From the NCBI GenBank assembly GCA_032718475.1, contig JAUCBJ010002290.1, positions 1 through 28,892 on the forward strand: a stretch of 28,892 bases of DNA. Reading direction: 5' to 3'. Source of the stretch: Nemertoderma westbladi. Lineage: Eukaryota; Xenacoelomorpha; Nemertodermatida; Nemertodermatidae. Below the pieces are notes generated by a model. The model saw only the letters and a program-made list of their open reading frames with translations, was not told where the DNA came from and did no database searches. Of the stretch, positions 8,501 through 17,944 are shown in pieces; positions within the stretch are counted from its first letter, which is position 1; each line of letters begins with the position of its first letter. The position numbers were made by a program, and so were the translations under genes.

Positions 8501-10619
8501 TTCTAGGAGAAGAGTAACACCGGTGTGTTACACTGACGACGGCGAAAGCCAAGCTTTTCAAGAAGAGGACAGCGGGAAAGACACTGAGAGATCTTACTAT
8601 GTTGAAAAAACCTCAAAAGATGTAAGTAAATACAAGGCTCGAAACAACGATAGGAGAGAACAGGTTGCCAAGACCCCTCCTCAGTCTCCTAACAGAATGC
8701 ACCGAAGAAAACCCGAAGAAAAAACGAGAGTGCATCAAGTTACCCAAGGTAAAGTGAGTAACATAAAACCGAACTGTGCGCTGTGCGACGGGACCCACCG
8801 TTTGAGTGCGTGTGCTGAATTTCTAAAGAAATCCCTTGTAGACAGACGTGCAGTCGTGTGGGACAAGCGGTTATGTTATAATTGCCTCAGACCAGGACAC
8901 CAACGGCGAACCTGTTACTCCGATATAAAGTGTGCAAAGTGTGGCGCGAAACATCACATCTTGTTACACAGTGAGTTCGAACGAGACAAACTGAGTCAGG
9001 TAAGTGAGCCCGAACTACATGTCCAATTCAGTGATGTAAACGACACTGATCAAGAATCTGAGATGGAAGGATTCTATACTGACGAATTCTCCGACGCCAA
9101 CGAATCCTGTTATCTAATCAATACCGCAGTGTATCGAGCACTTACTTATGAAAAGGACACCAACGATGAGTTTCCCCCAACTACTTTTGCCAAACAACCA
9201 TCTTGGAAAGCTCCAACTTCCAACGTAGGAATCAGAGAATTTCCTGTAGTGCAGGTAAGAGTTCACGGTCTTAACAAAAGTTACATAGTGAACGCCCTCC
9301 TTGACTCCGGCAGCACAGGAACATTCATCGATCAAGAACTAGCCGAAGATATCTTTGCTGGACAACCCAAGTTCCGGACTAAATTGAATATGTCAGGAAT
9401 TATGCAGGTTTGGAAATCTACCCTAACGGCAGATTACTATGTAGGTGTGTTGTCCACCCCCCAGGATAAGTTAGGAGCACAAGGTATAAGGTCGGTAAAA
9501 ATGGTGGCTATAAAGAACTTCGCTACTACTCAAGCAGACCTTTATAATTGGGACGAGGATGAGAGCATCCAACATCTTAAGATACCTCGATTCCAGACAG
9601 ATTATCCTGGAGTGCAAATACTCATCGGCCAAAACGCGCATGAAGCGCTCGAAACATTGGAGAAACGGCCTGCTCAACCACAGCCACTGCAAACCTATGC
9701 GGTAAGAACTAGAGTAGGTTGGTACTTTACTGGCCCTTCCCGCAGGACTCTCGAAGAGAGAATGCCCCAAGAACAAATATACCAAGTAAACGATTGGGAA
9801 GTGGAGAGCAGTGAGGTGGACGAACTAACTGAGGGAACACCATACTCCTCAGATAATGACGACATCTACCAACTCTTCGATGAAGAGAATACAATCGACC
9901 TACTTACAGAAAACCAAACTTGGAAAAATCAGGTGAACCTATGTCAACTGATTCGCCCATCAGAACCCATCGCTTACAATGACGAACTAAACGATGAGAT
10001 AGAACGCTACAACGCTAGAACTCGGGACGAACTAGCCGTACGATTCTTTACTCAGGAACTGGTAGAGCCCAATTCATATGATAAGGCTCTATCGATAGAA
10101 GAAGAAAGAGCCAAGCAAATCCAGGAAACAACTACACGTTTTTTAAAAGACCAAGGTAGATATGAAATCGGCCTACCATTTCGAAAACGAGAACCTAGAT
10201 TTATAAATAACAGACCTTTGGCAGAGAAAAGAATCGCTCAATTACATCGACGACTTACAGCTAATGCTTCAGCGAAAGAAATGTACCAAACTCAGCTGAA
10301 GAAATTTATAACAAAGGGATACGCGGAGCGAGTACCGGAAGGAACACCAGTGACTGAGAGAACGTATTACTTAACGCATCATTACGTTCCCAAACCCAGT
10401 AAACCACACGAAGTACGAGTCGTATTCGATGGCTCCGCCCTATATATGGGCCAATCCCTCAATTCCGAGTTGTTACCAGGACCCAACTTACTCCAATCTT
10501 TGTTGGGAATACTTTTAAGATTAAGACAATATTCCATCGCGTTCGCCTCAGATATAGAAGGAATGTTCTTACAAGTCAAGGCGCTGGATAGAGATAGAGA
10601 CAGCCTGAGATTGGCTTGA
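5532..10619 (+). CDS. BEL/Pao retrotransposon gag-pol polyprotein, truncated within reverse transcriptase
   Basis: The encoded protein would package element RNA, process itself and begin reverse transcription in the cytoplasm. One open frame of 1695 residues runs from an ATG with A at -3. Residues 1-787 are an extension with Ser/Gln-rich and acidic parts and a helical Ala/Glu/Arg region (about 365-500). Residues about 797-975 match the BEL gag domain (DUF1759). Three zinc knuckles follow: C1082-C1085-H1089-C1094, C1115-C1118-H1123-C1128 and C1134-C1137-H1141-H1146. The aspartic protease (DUF1758) has the active site LLDSGSTGTFID with D1258 and the later ILIG at about 1363-1366. RT sequence begins near 1555, with VRVVFDGSA and the first catalytic Asp, D1674, in SDIEGMF. 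The frame stops at 1695, so the YVDD-type box, RNase H and integrase are missing. The break is a structural truncation, not gradual decay. The family call is firm; activity is unlikely. Confidence 0.92.
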   Translation: MSDTQQNLSDSLIDTTICDTDRSVERLRKEFSSPPTERKVIPPVVVSDPKLIQHRRSIIGTRAQVKRNQEAAVPQQQQPSQETCSQRSDSSSSSDTVELTPERGLRMAAKAYSDPLLTLPAAVLTTILIAVEEHQADWARNKRATQDNYAGYAREELMSIVESQWNFPGPGLPLDLSEATWEDIHRMGVAKDTMDPAVWKRSAAGYVQGFFGSLERLEEQLFRQPQGPQEQEELLYQVRERTLRIRLILSAFEETSKRRQDTSPQVAVKTWFQRVGLKVQETDQWKSQLSERLTYEEPTDATLPQVEGEETAERPRTRDAIDIYLSDYQRFLGDEELRRRLSGLSPNSEGTQRVLDSIDAEMLAANQAEFDEKLRLARVQEEQVKKRRIEEQKAAAMAEAEVERKAAAAEAEAERKAAAAEAEAERKAAKAAAAEAEAERKAAAAEAEAERKAAKAVAEAERRASEQTTQLELENLQETQDNINKQLTASQMQMMRRSTPKRQGYTSSEESETTDPEGGGNRSRLSRRRKTSHRHKLPDLPPAVRRQLASTDLGSTEPAYQTIQVKRLPTIVDEPEIIRPVVPKVTSVLETPVLPELNSKFPLHSTTLPVPGRTVQENIPVLIAEREIKDLSPVVQRRPATMLATPASAVEWVEEGRRGMNLLLGQMQETVHQLKGTVREGRAELQEVQQSIALERDKLVNIQKGIPIPPVKLCQPVRSEVLHAQGVEPTRIYTASEVETPIANPIKGDYRPVVNDVPYRPDNDPRNLYTDNSILNNTMAQESFTRQMARTEARQAVKVGEIVKFNGDEMKWLPFNEYYKDSIQNSVLSNGEKLRFLIKCLEGPPRLMALKFIGHPEGLRQVWDTLNIRYGNKDNIAKYLYAKLVAPRHFLSSGIIEFSDEIQEICRQLDWLGKSHEYQSSMVIGAVVSTLPKGGVCTRWDKKVLYMNEQQRRSPTMTDLMSFLDSEVKLQLIKQSREKTSENKVSEKPASRRRVTPVCYTDDGESQAFQEEDSGKDTERSYYVEKTSKDVSKYKARNNDRREQVAKTPPQSPNRMHRRKPEEKTRVHQVTQGKVSNIKPNCALCDGTHRLSACAEFLKKSLVDRRAVVWDKRLCYNCLRPGHQRRTCYSDIKCAKCGAKHHILLHSEFERDKLSQVSEPELHVQFSDVNDTDQESEMEGFYTDEFSDANESCYLINTAVYRALTYEKDTNDEFPPTTFAKQPSWKAPTSNVGIREFPVVQVRVHGLNKSYIVNALLDSGSTGTFIDQELAEDIFAGQPKFRTKLNMSGIMQVWKSTLTADYYVGVLSTPQDKLGAQGIRSVKMVAIKNFATTQADLYNWDEDESIQHLKIPRFQTDYPGVQILIGQNAHEALETLEKRPAQPQPLQTYAVRTRVGWYFTGPSRRTLEERMPQEQIYQVNDWEVESSEVDELTEGTPYSSDNDDIYQLFDEENTIDLLTENQTWKNQVNLCQLIRPSEPIAYNDELNDEIERYNARTRDELAVRFFTQELVEPNSYDKALSIEEERAKQIQETTTRFLKDQGRYEIGLPFRKREPRFINNRPLAEKRIAQLHRRLTANASAKEMYQTQLKKFITKGYAERVPEGTPVTERTYYLTHHYVPKPSKPHEVRVVFDGSALYMGQSLNSELLPGPNLLQSLLGILLRLRQYSIAFASDIEGMFLQVKALDRDRDSLRLA
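6700..6918 (+). repeat. In-frame 33/42-bp repeats coding an Ala/Glu/Arg helix
   Basis: Inside the BEL/Pao frame the block gcagaagcagaagcagaaag recurs about five times, with 33-bp or longer (about 42-bp) spacing. It encodes about residues 390-462 as AAAEAEAERKA-type units. All steps are multiples of three, so the frame is kept. Predicted structure is a long charged helix or coiled coil. The opposite-strand open frames here are by-products. Confidence 0.88.
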
Positions 10620-10980
10620 GTACAGTCAGACAGTCTGAGTATCGCCAATCAAAACAAAATAGAAAGATTTTCCATTAGGCCTATAATATTACTGTATTAA
10701 CAGATTAAGCTGTAGTACAGTAGTACTGTAGTAAAGGCCTACTCAAATTTCATTGGATATACTCAAGTGTCGTGACTATACACGACTCATTCTTATCCAG
10801 TGGAGTGGGAATGGTCCTTTAAGAGACAATCATTTAGAAATTTTAACATATAGCTGTATAGTATAAGAAGATAAACAACACATTCTCTAATAATAATCCT
10901 GTAATCAACCAGTCAACTAAAACTAATTACTAAAAAAACAAATTTTATAACTTTTTACTTGATGAACTTTTTACATATGA
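10620..10980. other. No gene recognised after the BEL/Pao break
   Basis: The sequence after the stop shows no further RT, RNase H, integrase or LTR similarity. Retroelement homology ends sharply near 10613. Confidence 0.5.
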
Positions 10981-11071
10981 AGGGAACGAACGGAAACGTT
11001 TCTCTAAAGAAAATTATATTCTTACTAATATATACTAATTATATTCTTAAAGAAACGGTTCCATTCGTTCC
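10981..11071. repeat. Imperfect inverted repeat
   Basis: The left arm begins gggaacgaacggaaacgttt (from 10981) and the right arm ends aaacggttccattcgttccc (to 11071). The two arms are reverse complements with a few mismatches around an AT-rich centre of about 30 bases. It could be a small fold-back element or paired termini; nothing else identifies it. Open frames next to it are not recognisable. Confidence 0.7.
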
Positions 11072-11420
11072 CGCCGTATGAAAAAAGTTTGTCCCTTTGA
11101 ATTAGTCTCGATTTTTGGTCAGGAATCTCTCGGTTCTTTACCTTTCTTTTATAGTTCAAGCATTTGGAAAATGAGTGTACTTGTACAGCGTACAGCTGTA
11201 CAGGAAGGACACAAACTGACAAAGGAAATAATAAAACCAGTACAGAAGTACAGTATGCAGTAGGCCTACACCTACAGTAGTACGTAGTAGTCCTATACAG
11301 GCTGATTCTGTAAATCAGTACATGCAGTGGCAGTACGCATTCAGGCAGTAGAGTTGTACAGTCAGACAGTATGTAGGCCGTCAGTATATGTAGCGGGGAG
11401 GGTACGTACTAAAAGGTAGA
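11072..11420. other. No gene recognised
   Basis: Contains many tacagtac- and ggcctac-like words but no supported feature. Short frames on both strands overlap and match nothing I know. Confidence 0.45.
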
Positions 11421-11522
11421 ACGATCTATAACGGGCTATAACGATCTATAACGGGCTATTACGATCTATAACGGGCTATAAATTCCTATAAACAAGCTAT
11501 AACCACCTATAACGAGCTATAA
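11421..11522. repeat. 20-bp tandem repeat with decaying copies
   Basis: The unit acgatctataacgggctata is present three times in 11421-11480 with one change. It is followed by four degenerate half-units that keep the word ctata at roughly 10-base steps. Confidence 0.88.
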
Positions 11523-11679
11523 TATGAAAATTTACATTAAAAAAACGTCCATAGGGTGTGTTTAACTTTTGGATTAGCACTGCGGTGTGAAAAATACCGC
11601 AGGTTAAAAATTAGGGTAGGCCTATGCCTAATTGATAGGCCTACTGTAGTTAGTACTGGTTCGTTTTTTTATTGGCCTA

Positions 11680-12010
11680 CCCTGATAACAATTGCATGTT
11701 ATTTTAACGTTTATATCACATTTTTATTGAACATGGCAAACGTTTGAAAAAACGTTTGCGACACGTCCAGAAATAGGTAATTTTCATGTTATTTTGTCCA
11801 AGCGGGTGGCATGTAATAAACGTTTAGAAGTAAACGTGTAAATAGCATGAAACAAACGTTACCCAATCGCCGGTTCTTTATGACGTTTGAATTAAACGTG
11901 TGTCTAGCATGTGTAACTAACGTGAATCATGCGTCGGTTCTTTCGAAATTGCTTGGAAATATACGTTTTTTTAATGCAAAGAAAACGTTTGTTTTAAACG
12001 TTGTAAATCG
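11680..12010. repeat. AACGTT-rich AT-rich segment, possible decayed DNA element
   Basis: The word aacgtt or a one-base variant occurs at least ten times in about 320 bases, often as the palindrome aaacgttt, mixed with catgtta-like words. The left edge reads ctaccctgataac. The segment at 16860-17200 has the same word use, and its far edge on the opposite strand reads ctaccctgctaac. A shared origin as inverted copies of one element is inference. Confidence 0.4.
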
Positions 12011-12319
12011 TTATTCTCTACACTAATTTGGTCATCCATTGATTCGACCACCGGATTGTTCTCATGGTATGCAATTGTTCGAATTAAGAAGATAATTTAT
12101 GTGTAAAACATGAATATTATTAAGCACAAGGTAGTAGTAGCCAGTACAGCACAACTTAACCACCTAAAAACTAGTGTTATTGTTCACAATAACAACAACA
12201 ACCATTAAAAAAATGAACTGCATTGCACAAACTTTAAGTAAAATTGTACTGTATATACAAAAATGAAACAAAATTCCATTTGAACTGTAATAATATAGAC
12301 CAACCGCAGCCTTCTTTAA

Positions 12320-12545
12320 CGCTATTTGGCCTGGGGGGGGGGGGGGGGGGGTGGGTGAGGGTCATTTAAATTTTTTTGAAATTAATCTGTATCTTTGAAA
12401 CAGATATGTTGTGAAAACCGAGATTCTGTGACTTTTCCTAAAATTTTATGGGCTATCCATCAGAGCACAAAGGAAATTATTATCCAATATTGAAATATAA
12501 TAAATAGTTGCAAAAATTTCCCTGTTCACTTCAATGTTCCAAAAT
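12320..12545 (+). mobile_element. Relic of a G-run TTAA (piggyBac-like) element
   Basis: The left edge is TTAA (12316-12319), then CGCTATT and a run of 19 G. The larger element at 25064 begins TTAA, CCCTATT and a similar G run. Both then carry a block with gacttttcctaaaa in the same order (here about 12431). The right end of this copy cannot be placed; a second G-run element begins directly after it. A TTAA at 12836-12839 lacks the matching CCCTATT end, so it is not accepted as the partner. Confidence 0.55.
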
Positions 12546-12547
12546 TG

Positions 12548-12797
12548 GAGACAAGGGGGGAAACTGGACGCAAATCTCATCTTGGCGAATTAATATCCCG
12601 CCTCAATGTTAAATTCTCAATTTAGGGAAAGGAGCAGGTTACAGTGGCACATTATTTTAACCAAAACAATCAACTAAACACAATAGATTAGGTTACAGTT
12701 TTATTTTTGAGAGAAATCATCTGTTATTTGCGTCGAATTTCCCCTGGAGAGGGATGAATTTTTATTGCGTCCAGTTCCCCCCCCCCCCCCCCCACCC
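12548..12797. mobile_element. G-run MITE, copy 1
   Basis: A gene-less element of about 250 bases with inverted ends: gagacaaggggggaaactgg on the left, and the reverse complement gcgtccagttccccc running into a C run on the right. It is the reverse complement of the element at 18488-18739 over almost its whole length; the shared core includes gaattaatatcccgcctcaa and ggaaaggagcaggttacagt. No target-site duplication was seen here because the C run blurs the right edge. Confidence 0.8.
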
Positions 12798-12930
12798 ACC
12801 CACCCCGGGGCAATACATTGTAAAATAGACAACAATTAACATTTACGATAAAACAAATTACAATTAAAACAACAATGTTGGGACGTCACGGGGAGTTTTC
12901 AGTTACATTGATCATTCAGTTTCAGCCGCA

Positions 12931-13463
12931 TCGATATCACTGAATCCGGAGTCCGTTCCGCCAAGGATCTGTCGATATCACTGAATCCGGAGTCCGTTCC
13001 ACCAAGGATCCGTCGATATCACTGAATCCGGAGTCCGTTCCGCCAAGGATCCGTCGATATCACTGAATCCGGAGTCCGTTCCACCAAGGATCCGTCGATA
13101 TCACTGAATCCGGAGTCCGTTCCGCCAAGGATCCGTCGATATCACTGAATCCGGAGTCCGTTCCACCAAGGATCCGTCGATATCACTGAATCCGGAGTCC
13201 GTTCCACCAAGGATCCGTCGATATCACTGAATCCGGAGTCCGTTCCACCAAGGATCCGTCGATATCACTGAATCCGGAGTCCGTTCCGCCAAGGATCCGT
13301 CGATATCACTGAATCCGGAGTCCGTTCCACCAAGGATCCGTCGATATCACTGAATCCGGAGTCCGTTCCACCAAGGATCCGTCGATATCACTGAATCCGG
13401 AGTCCGTTCCACCAAGGATCCGTCGATATCACTGAATCCGGAGTCCGTTCCACCAAGGATATC
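12931..13463. repeat. 41-bp tandem array, 13 copies
   Basis: The word tcgatatcactgaatccgg recurs every 41 bases from 12931 to 13423. Copies are almost identical. One site after gttcc varies between G and A in the order G A G A G A A A G A A A A, hinting that amplification partly proceeded in two-unit steps. There are no unique spacers, so it is a minisatellite and not a CRISPR array. Confidence 0.95.
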
Positions 13464-13636
13464 CGTCGCTAGCAAAGTGGAATAACTTTCCCGTATCTTG
13501 GATCTGGAAAATTAATTTATTTATGTGTTAAAAAAATATAAGGCTCGGACTACGATTATATTAGACTAAGACTTCATCATCTACAATAAATTATCTACTA
13601 GATGTAAACCTAAATAAAAATAAATGGGGAATTGTT
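13464..13636. other. Spacer between two arrays
   Basis: AT-rich sequence between the 41-bp and 21-bp arrays; nothing recognised. Confidence 0.5.
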
Positions 13637-15270
13637 GAGTGGCTGTCGCTGTGACATAGCGTTGGGTGGCCAGCGATGGGTGGCCAGCGTTGGGTGACTG
13701 TGACACAGCGTTGGGTGGCCAGCGATGGGTGGCCAGCGTTGGGTGACTGTGACATAGCGTTGGGTGGCTGTGGCATAGCATTGAGTGGCTGTGGCATAGC
13801 GTTGATTAGCTGTGACATAGCGTTGGGTGGCTAGCGTTGATTGGCTGTGACATAGCGTTGAGTGGCTGTGACATAGCGTTGAGTAACTGTGACATAGCGT
13901 TGAGTGGCTGTGACAAAGCATTGAGCGGCTGTGACGCATTGAGCGGCTGTGACATAGCATTGAGCGGCTGTGACATAGCGTTGGGTGGCTGTGGCATAGC
14001 ATTGAGTGGCTGTGACATAGCGTTGATTGGCTGTGACATAGCGTTGAGTGGCTGTGACATAGCTTTGAGTGGCTGTGACATAGCTTTGAGTGGCTGTGAC
14101 AAAGCATTGAGCGGCTGTGACATATCATTGAGTGGCTGTGACATAGCGTTGATTGGCTGTGACATAGCGTTGGGTGGCTAGCGTTGATTGGCTGTGACAT
14201 AGCGTTGAGTGGCTGTGACATAGCATTGAGCGGCTGTGACATAGCGTTGGGTGGCTGTGGCATAGCATTGAGTGGCTGTGACATAGCGTTGATTGGCTGT
14301 GACATAGCGTTGAGTGGCTTGGCTGTGACATAGCTTTGAGTGGCTGTGACAAAGCATTGAGCGGCTGTGACATATCATTGAGTGGCTGTGACATAGCGTT
14401 GATTGGCTGTGACATAGCGTTGGGTGGCTAGCGTTGATTGGCTGTGACATAGCGTTGAGTGGCTGTGACATAGCGTTGAGTAACTGTGACATAGCGTTGA
14501 GTGGCTGTGACATAGCTTTGAGTGGCTGTGACAAAGCATTGAGCGGCTGTGACGCATTGAGCGGCTGTGACATAGCATTGAGCGGCTGTGACATAGCGTT
14601 GGGTGGCTGTGGCATAGCATTGAGTGGCTGTGACATAGCGTTGATTGGCTGTGACATAGCGTTGAGTGGCTGTGACATAGCTTTGAGTGGCTGTGACATA
14701 GCTTTGAGTGGCTGTGACAAAGCATTGAGCGGCTGTGACATATCATTGAGTGGCTGTGGCATAGCGTTGAGTGGCTGTGACATAGCGTTGGGTGGCTAGC
14801 GTTGAGTGGCTGTGACATAGCGTTGAGTGGCTGTGACATAGCATTGAGCGGCTGTGACATAGCGTTGAGTGGCTGTGGCATAGCGATTGAGTGGCTGTGA
14901 CATAGCGTTGATTGGCTGTGACATAGCGTTGAGTGGCTGTGACATAGCATTGAGCGGCTGTGACATAGCATTGAGCGGCTGTGACATAGCATTGAGTGGC
15001 TGTGACATAGCGTTGATTGGCTGTGACATAGCGTTGGGTGGCTAGCGTTGAGTGGCTGTGACATAGCGTTGAGTGGCTGTGACATAGCGTTGAGTGGCTG
15101 TGACATAGCGTTGAGTGGCTGTGACATAGCTTTGAGTGGCTGTGACATAGCATTGAGTGGCTGTGACATAGCATTGAGTGGCTGTGACATGGCATTGAGC
15201 GCCTGTGAGATAGCGTTGAGTGGCTGTGACATAGCATTGAGTGGTTGTAACATAGCTTTGAGTGGCTGTG
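13637..15270. repeat. 21-bp satellite with higher-order structure
   Basis: The unit is close to gcgttgagtggctgtgacata, repeated about 75 times. Because 21 is divisible by 3, most frames stay open and read as heptapeptide runs (GCDIALS on the plus strand, MSQPLNA on the minus strand); these are not evidence of genes. A shortened unit containing ggtggctagc starts at 13826, 14173, 14423, 14791 and 15037. The spacings of 347, 250, 368 and 246 define a higher-order repeat of about 600 bases. The first 170 bases use a related ggtggccagcg variant. Confidence 0.95.
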
Positions 15271-16860
15271 ACTTCTGTCTCGCCCAACTTCTGTCTCTGC
15301 TTCCAAAAGTATAAAAAAGCGTCTCGATATATAAAACATCGAGACTGGAAAATATTTCGAGAAAATATCGCCATGGGATATATAGTGGTAGCTTGGTGAA
15401 AGGGTTTGGTTAGGTAAGTCTAGAGTTTAGTGTTGTCTTAGAATAGGGTTAGGTTGTAGATAGAGGGAGAGGCGGTATCACAACTCACCTCTGAGTATCA
15501 ATGATCAACGTATTGTTAGTTGTCTGGGTAATCAGTGTGAGTATCGTATTGGAAACATGATTGGATTCATTGTCGCTCATATATTCCACCTAAAATGATA
15601 ATAATATATATACATATAGCATTGGAGCAATTAGATCAACGTGCACAAGTCACCACAACCCATCACAGACTGTTTCACATTACCACTGCACTGGGGACTG
15701 GTTTATAAAGAGGAAATGAGTAAAAAATAAAGCAAACATTTACTTACCTACCATAGATAGCCAGAGTAAGGCATGTTTTATTTTAAATTACAGTTTAAGC
15801 ATATGCACGATCTGACGATTTATAAACGGCCCAAAGTACCAAGTGGGCCTAACCTAACAGCAAGGCCTAGTACAGTAGTAGTAAGTAAAATAATAACCTC
15901 ATCGCCAGAATCTGATGCGTATCTTTAGCTGGCTGCCTGGGACCGCATGCTGGCATGTGTAATTTACTTCCGACCGCCGGCGCTTTTTCCCTCTATTTGA
16001 TCCAAATAGATTACAGGATTAGGATTTTAATCACTTGAATCACTGAAATAACGATGTGTAAGAAGCCTATTCAAGTTCAATACAAACCTGTTAAGTGAAG
16101 AACCTTCGCATTAAATGTGGGCCAACTTGACAGTTGACAGAAGATCTGGATTCGAAAATTCTTTCCAACGTACCGCTGTACCGGTAGTAGGCCGGCATTT
16201 CGAGGAGGCCATAATATTTTTCCAGTCAGCCAGTCTGCCAGTGCAGCCCTTGCCGCTTGCCTGTTGTTTCGACCAACCAGCGCCAGGAAGACAGAGCCCA
16301 ATCTAAACTGTCGTCGTCATCGAATTACTGGCACTGCACTGCCTGACTGCATTACATACAGACATATTACTGTATTCTGGTATTACAATACAATTAGGCT
16401 AGGCTGCTAGGCCTATATAATGTACATAAATAATATATAATGTATATGACATATATTACAGTATTATGTATTATATATGTTATGTAGGCCTATATAACAT
16501 ATAATGTATAAATATAAAAAGATTTATCAGTTTATATGACAGTCAGGCAGTATGAAGCTTAATTAAAAATAACTTAAACAGTTAATATAGGCATACGGCA
16601 GTAAACAAACATATGGCAGTATCAGAGTATGGTCAACCCTATTGCAGCACTTAAACCAGTAAACAGCTGGCCTACACACTGCCTACCTGCAGCACTACTG
16701 TCAAGCTCTCAGAATGTGGCTGAGTGGGTGCTGGTAGGCTGGGGCAGGCAGTGGAGTGTCTACTGACTGACTGATGTACTGCAGTACTGCATGCACTGCT
16801 GCATGATTTATAGGCCTATAAACGAATTTGGCGGTAAATTTTAGGCGGTTTATTCAAACA
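15271..16860. other. No gene recognised
   Basis: Mixed AT-rich sequence with a strongly AT-rich stretch at about 16400-16530 made of tataat/atgtata words. The short frames at 16077-16306 overlap on both strands and match nothing I know. Confidence 0.45.
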
Positions 16861-17200
16861 GCCTTAAGACATATTGGCAATGATGTGCAGGACGTTTGTT
16901 CAACACGACAAAGTAGCATTTAACAAACAGCTGGAATAAACATGTATGATTTATGTTACACAATAACGTGTAAAACAAATGTTAAATAATTACATGATAA
17001 AACATGTTACATTTAGGTATCATAAAAACGTGATCAACAAATGTTTGATTATAACATGATTGGATATTATGTTATTTAGATGTTAAAATAACATGTTGAT
17101 TAAAACAAGTTTAGAAAAAAAACATGTCAACATGATTCAAGCATATAAACAAACGTTTGGTATAATAGCGTGTAGCGTGTCTGGTTAGCAGGGTAGATAC
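16860..17200. repeat. AACGT/ACATGTT-rich segment related to 11680-12010
   Basis: Repeated acgtttg, aacatgtta and aaacgtg words in AT-rich sequence. The right edge, read on the minus strand, is ctaccctgctaac, close to the left edge of the segment at 11680. This suggests an inverted, diverged copy; overall alignability is weak by eye. Confidence 0.35.
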
Positions 17201-17203
17201 ATA

Positions 17204-17285
17204 TTAAATCTATGGCTCATACATGCGAGCCAAGGTGCCTATTGACGTGGCTCGCATGGGTGAGCCATGGTACCGAAAGGGTTAA
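17204..17285. mobile_element. Tiny TTAA-flanked hairpin, possible piggyBac-type MITE
   Basis: Two 20-base arms (17212-17231 and 17249-17268) pair at 18 of 20 positions; the left one reads atggctcatacatgcgagcc. TTAA flanks the structure at 17204-17207 and 17282-17285. The right end reads GGG-TTAA, as in piggyBac-type ends (CCC next to TTAA); the left end lacks CCC. Alternatively it is the right part of a longer damaged element. Confidence 0.45.
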
Positions 17286-17944
17286 TGTCCTGTAGATATA
17301 AGGAAGACAAGGCAGGTAATATGCAACAGTCTTGGTATGTATAATCCAATATGAGCCAGAGTAAGAACACCCAATACAGGAATCATAAAAGGATATCAGA
17401 AAAGGTACCGGTTATCAATATATTATATAGTGCAGAAGTACATTAGAAATGCCAGAAATAAAAGCATGAAACTGGTGTATGCCATACTACTACTACTTGG
17501 TCGAGCGAACTCAGACAGTGGACAGTGGAAATAGTATTAAAATCAGACAACAGATAATACCAGTCTTAGATCCTCCCCTTTAAATCCTAAAGTCTCTATA
17601 TATATAAATAGATATAATGTATCAAATACGCCTTTCTTATATATGATATTGGTTCAGATCGCAGTTAACAATGCGCAATAAATATAAAAAATGACGAATT
17701 AACAAATTATGATTAAAATGAATTTTCTAATAAGGGATTAGTAGGAAATGCGCCATAAATGAAAAAATTGTGAAGCTAATAATATAATACTGTAAAACCA
17801 ATAAATTTTATTTAAAAATAGAACATTATTTTAACTCCTTCCATAGAAATGGCGTTAAACAATCAACTACATTATTTTCACTCCCTTTGACAATGTTTTC
17901 ACTGCAAATTTAGCTATTGAATTCATTGAATGTGATTTGTAATT
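17286..17944. other. No gene recognised
   Basis: AT-rich. A few acgcc/gcgcca words recur (for example 17630 and 17675) and may be eroded edges of the composite repeat that begins downstream. Confidence 0.4.

Noticed and set aside
5555-10636. 12-base direct repeat gtcagacagtct near the start and just after the end of the BEL/Pao frame
   Set aside because: The first copy lies inside the coding frame, so it is not a target duplication. A similar word at about 11344 shows it is common locally.
12836-12839. TTAA as right end of the G-run relic starting at 12320
   Set aside because: The sequence next to it lacks the expected GGG or TAATAGGG end; pairing would be guesswork.
12931-13463. CRISPR-like regular array
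   Set aside because: There are no unique spacers between repeats; it is a continuous 41-bp tandem repeat in an animal-type genome.
13581-15374. Long overlapping open frames on both strands (heptapeptide repeats)
   Set aside because: They arise because the satellite unit is 21 bp. Equivalent frames are open on both strands and there is no start context, domain or end that singles one out.
16077-16306. Small frames on both strands around 16.1-16.3 kb
   Set aside because: They overlap antisense, are about 65-75 residues long, and match no family I know.
16380-16530. AT-rich stretch as a possible replication origin or promoter
   Set aside because: Only low-complexity tataat/atgtata words; no defined motif or adjacent gene.
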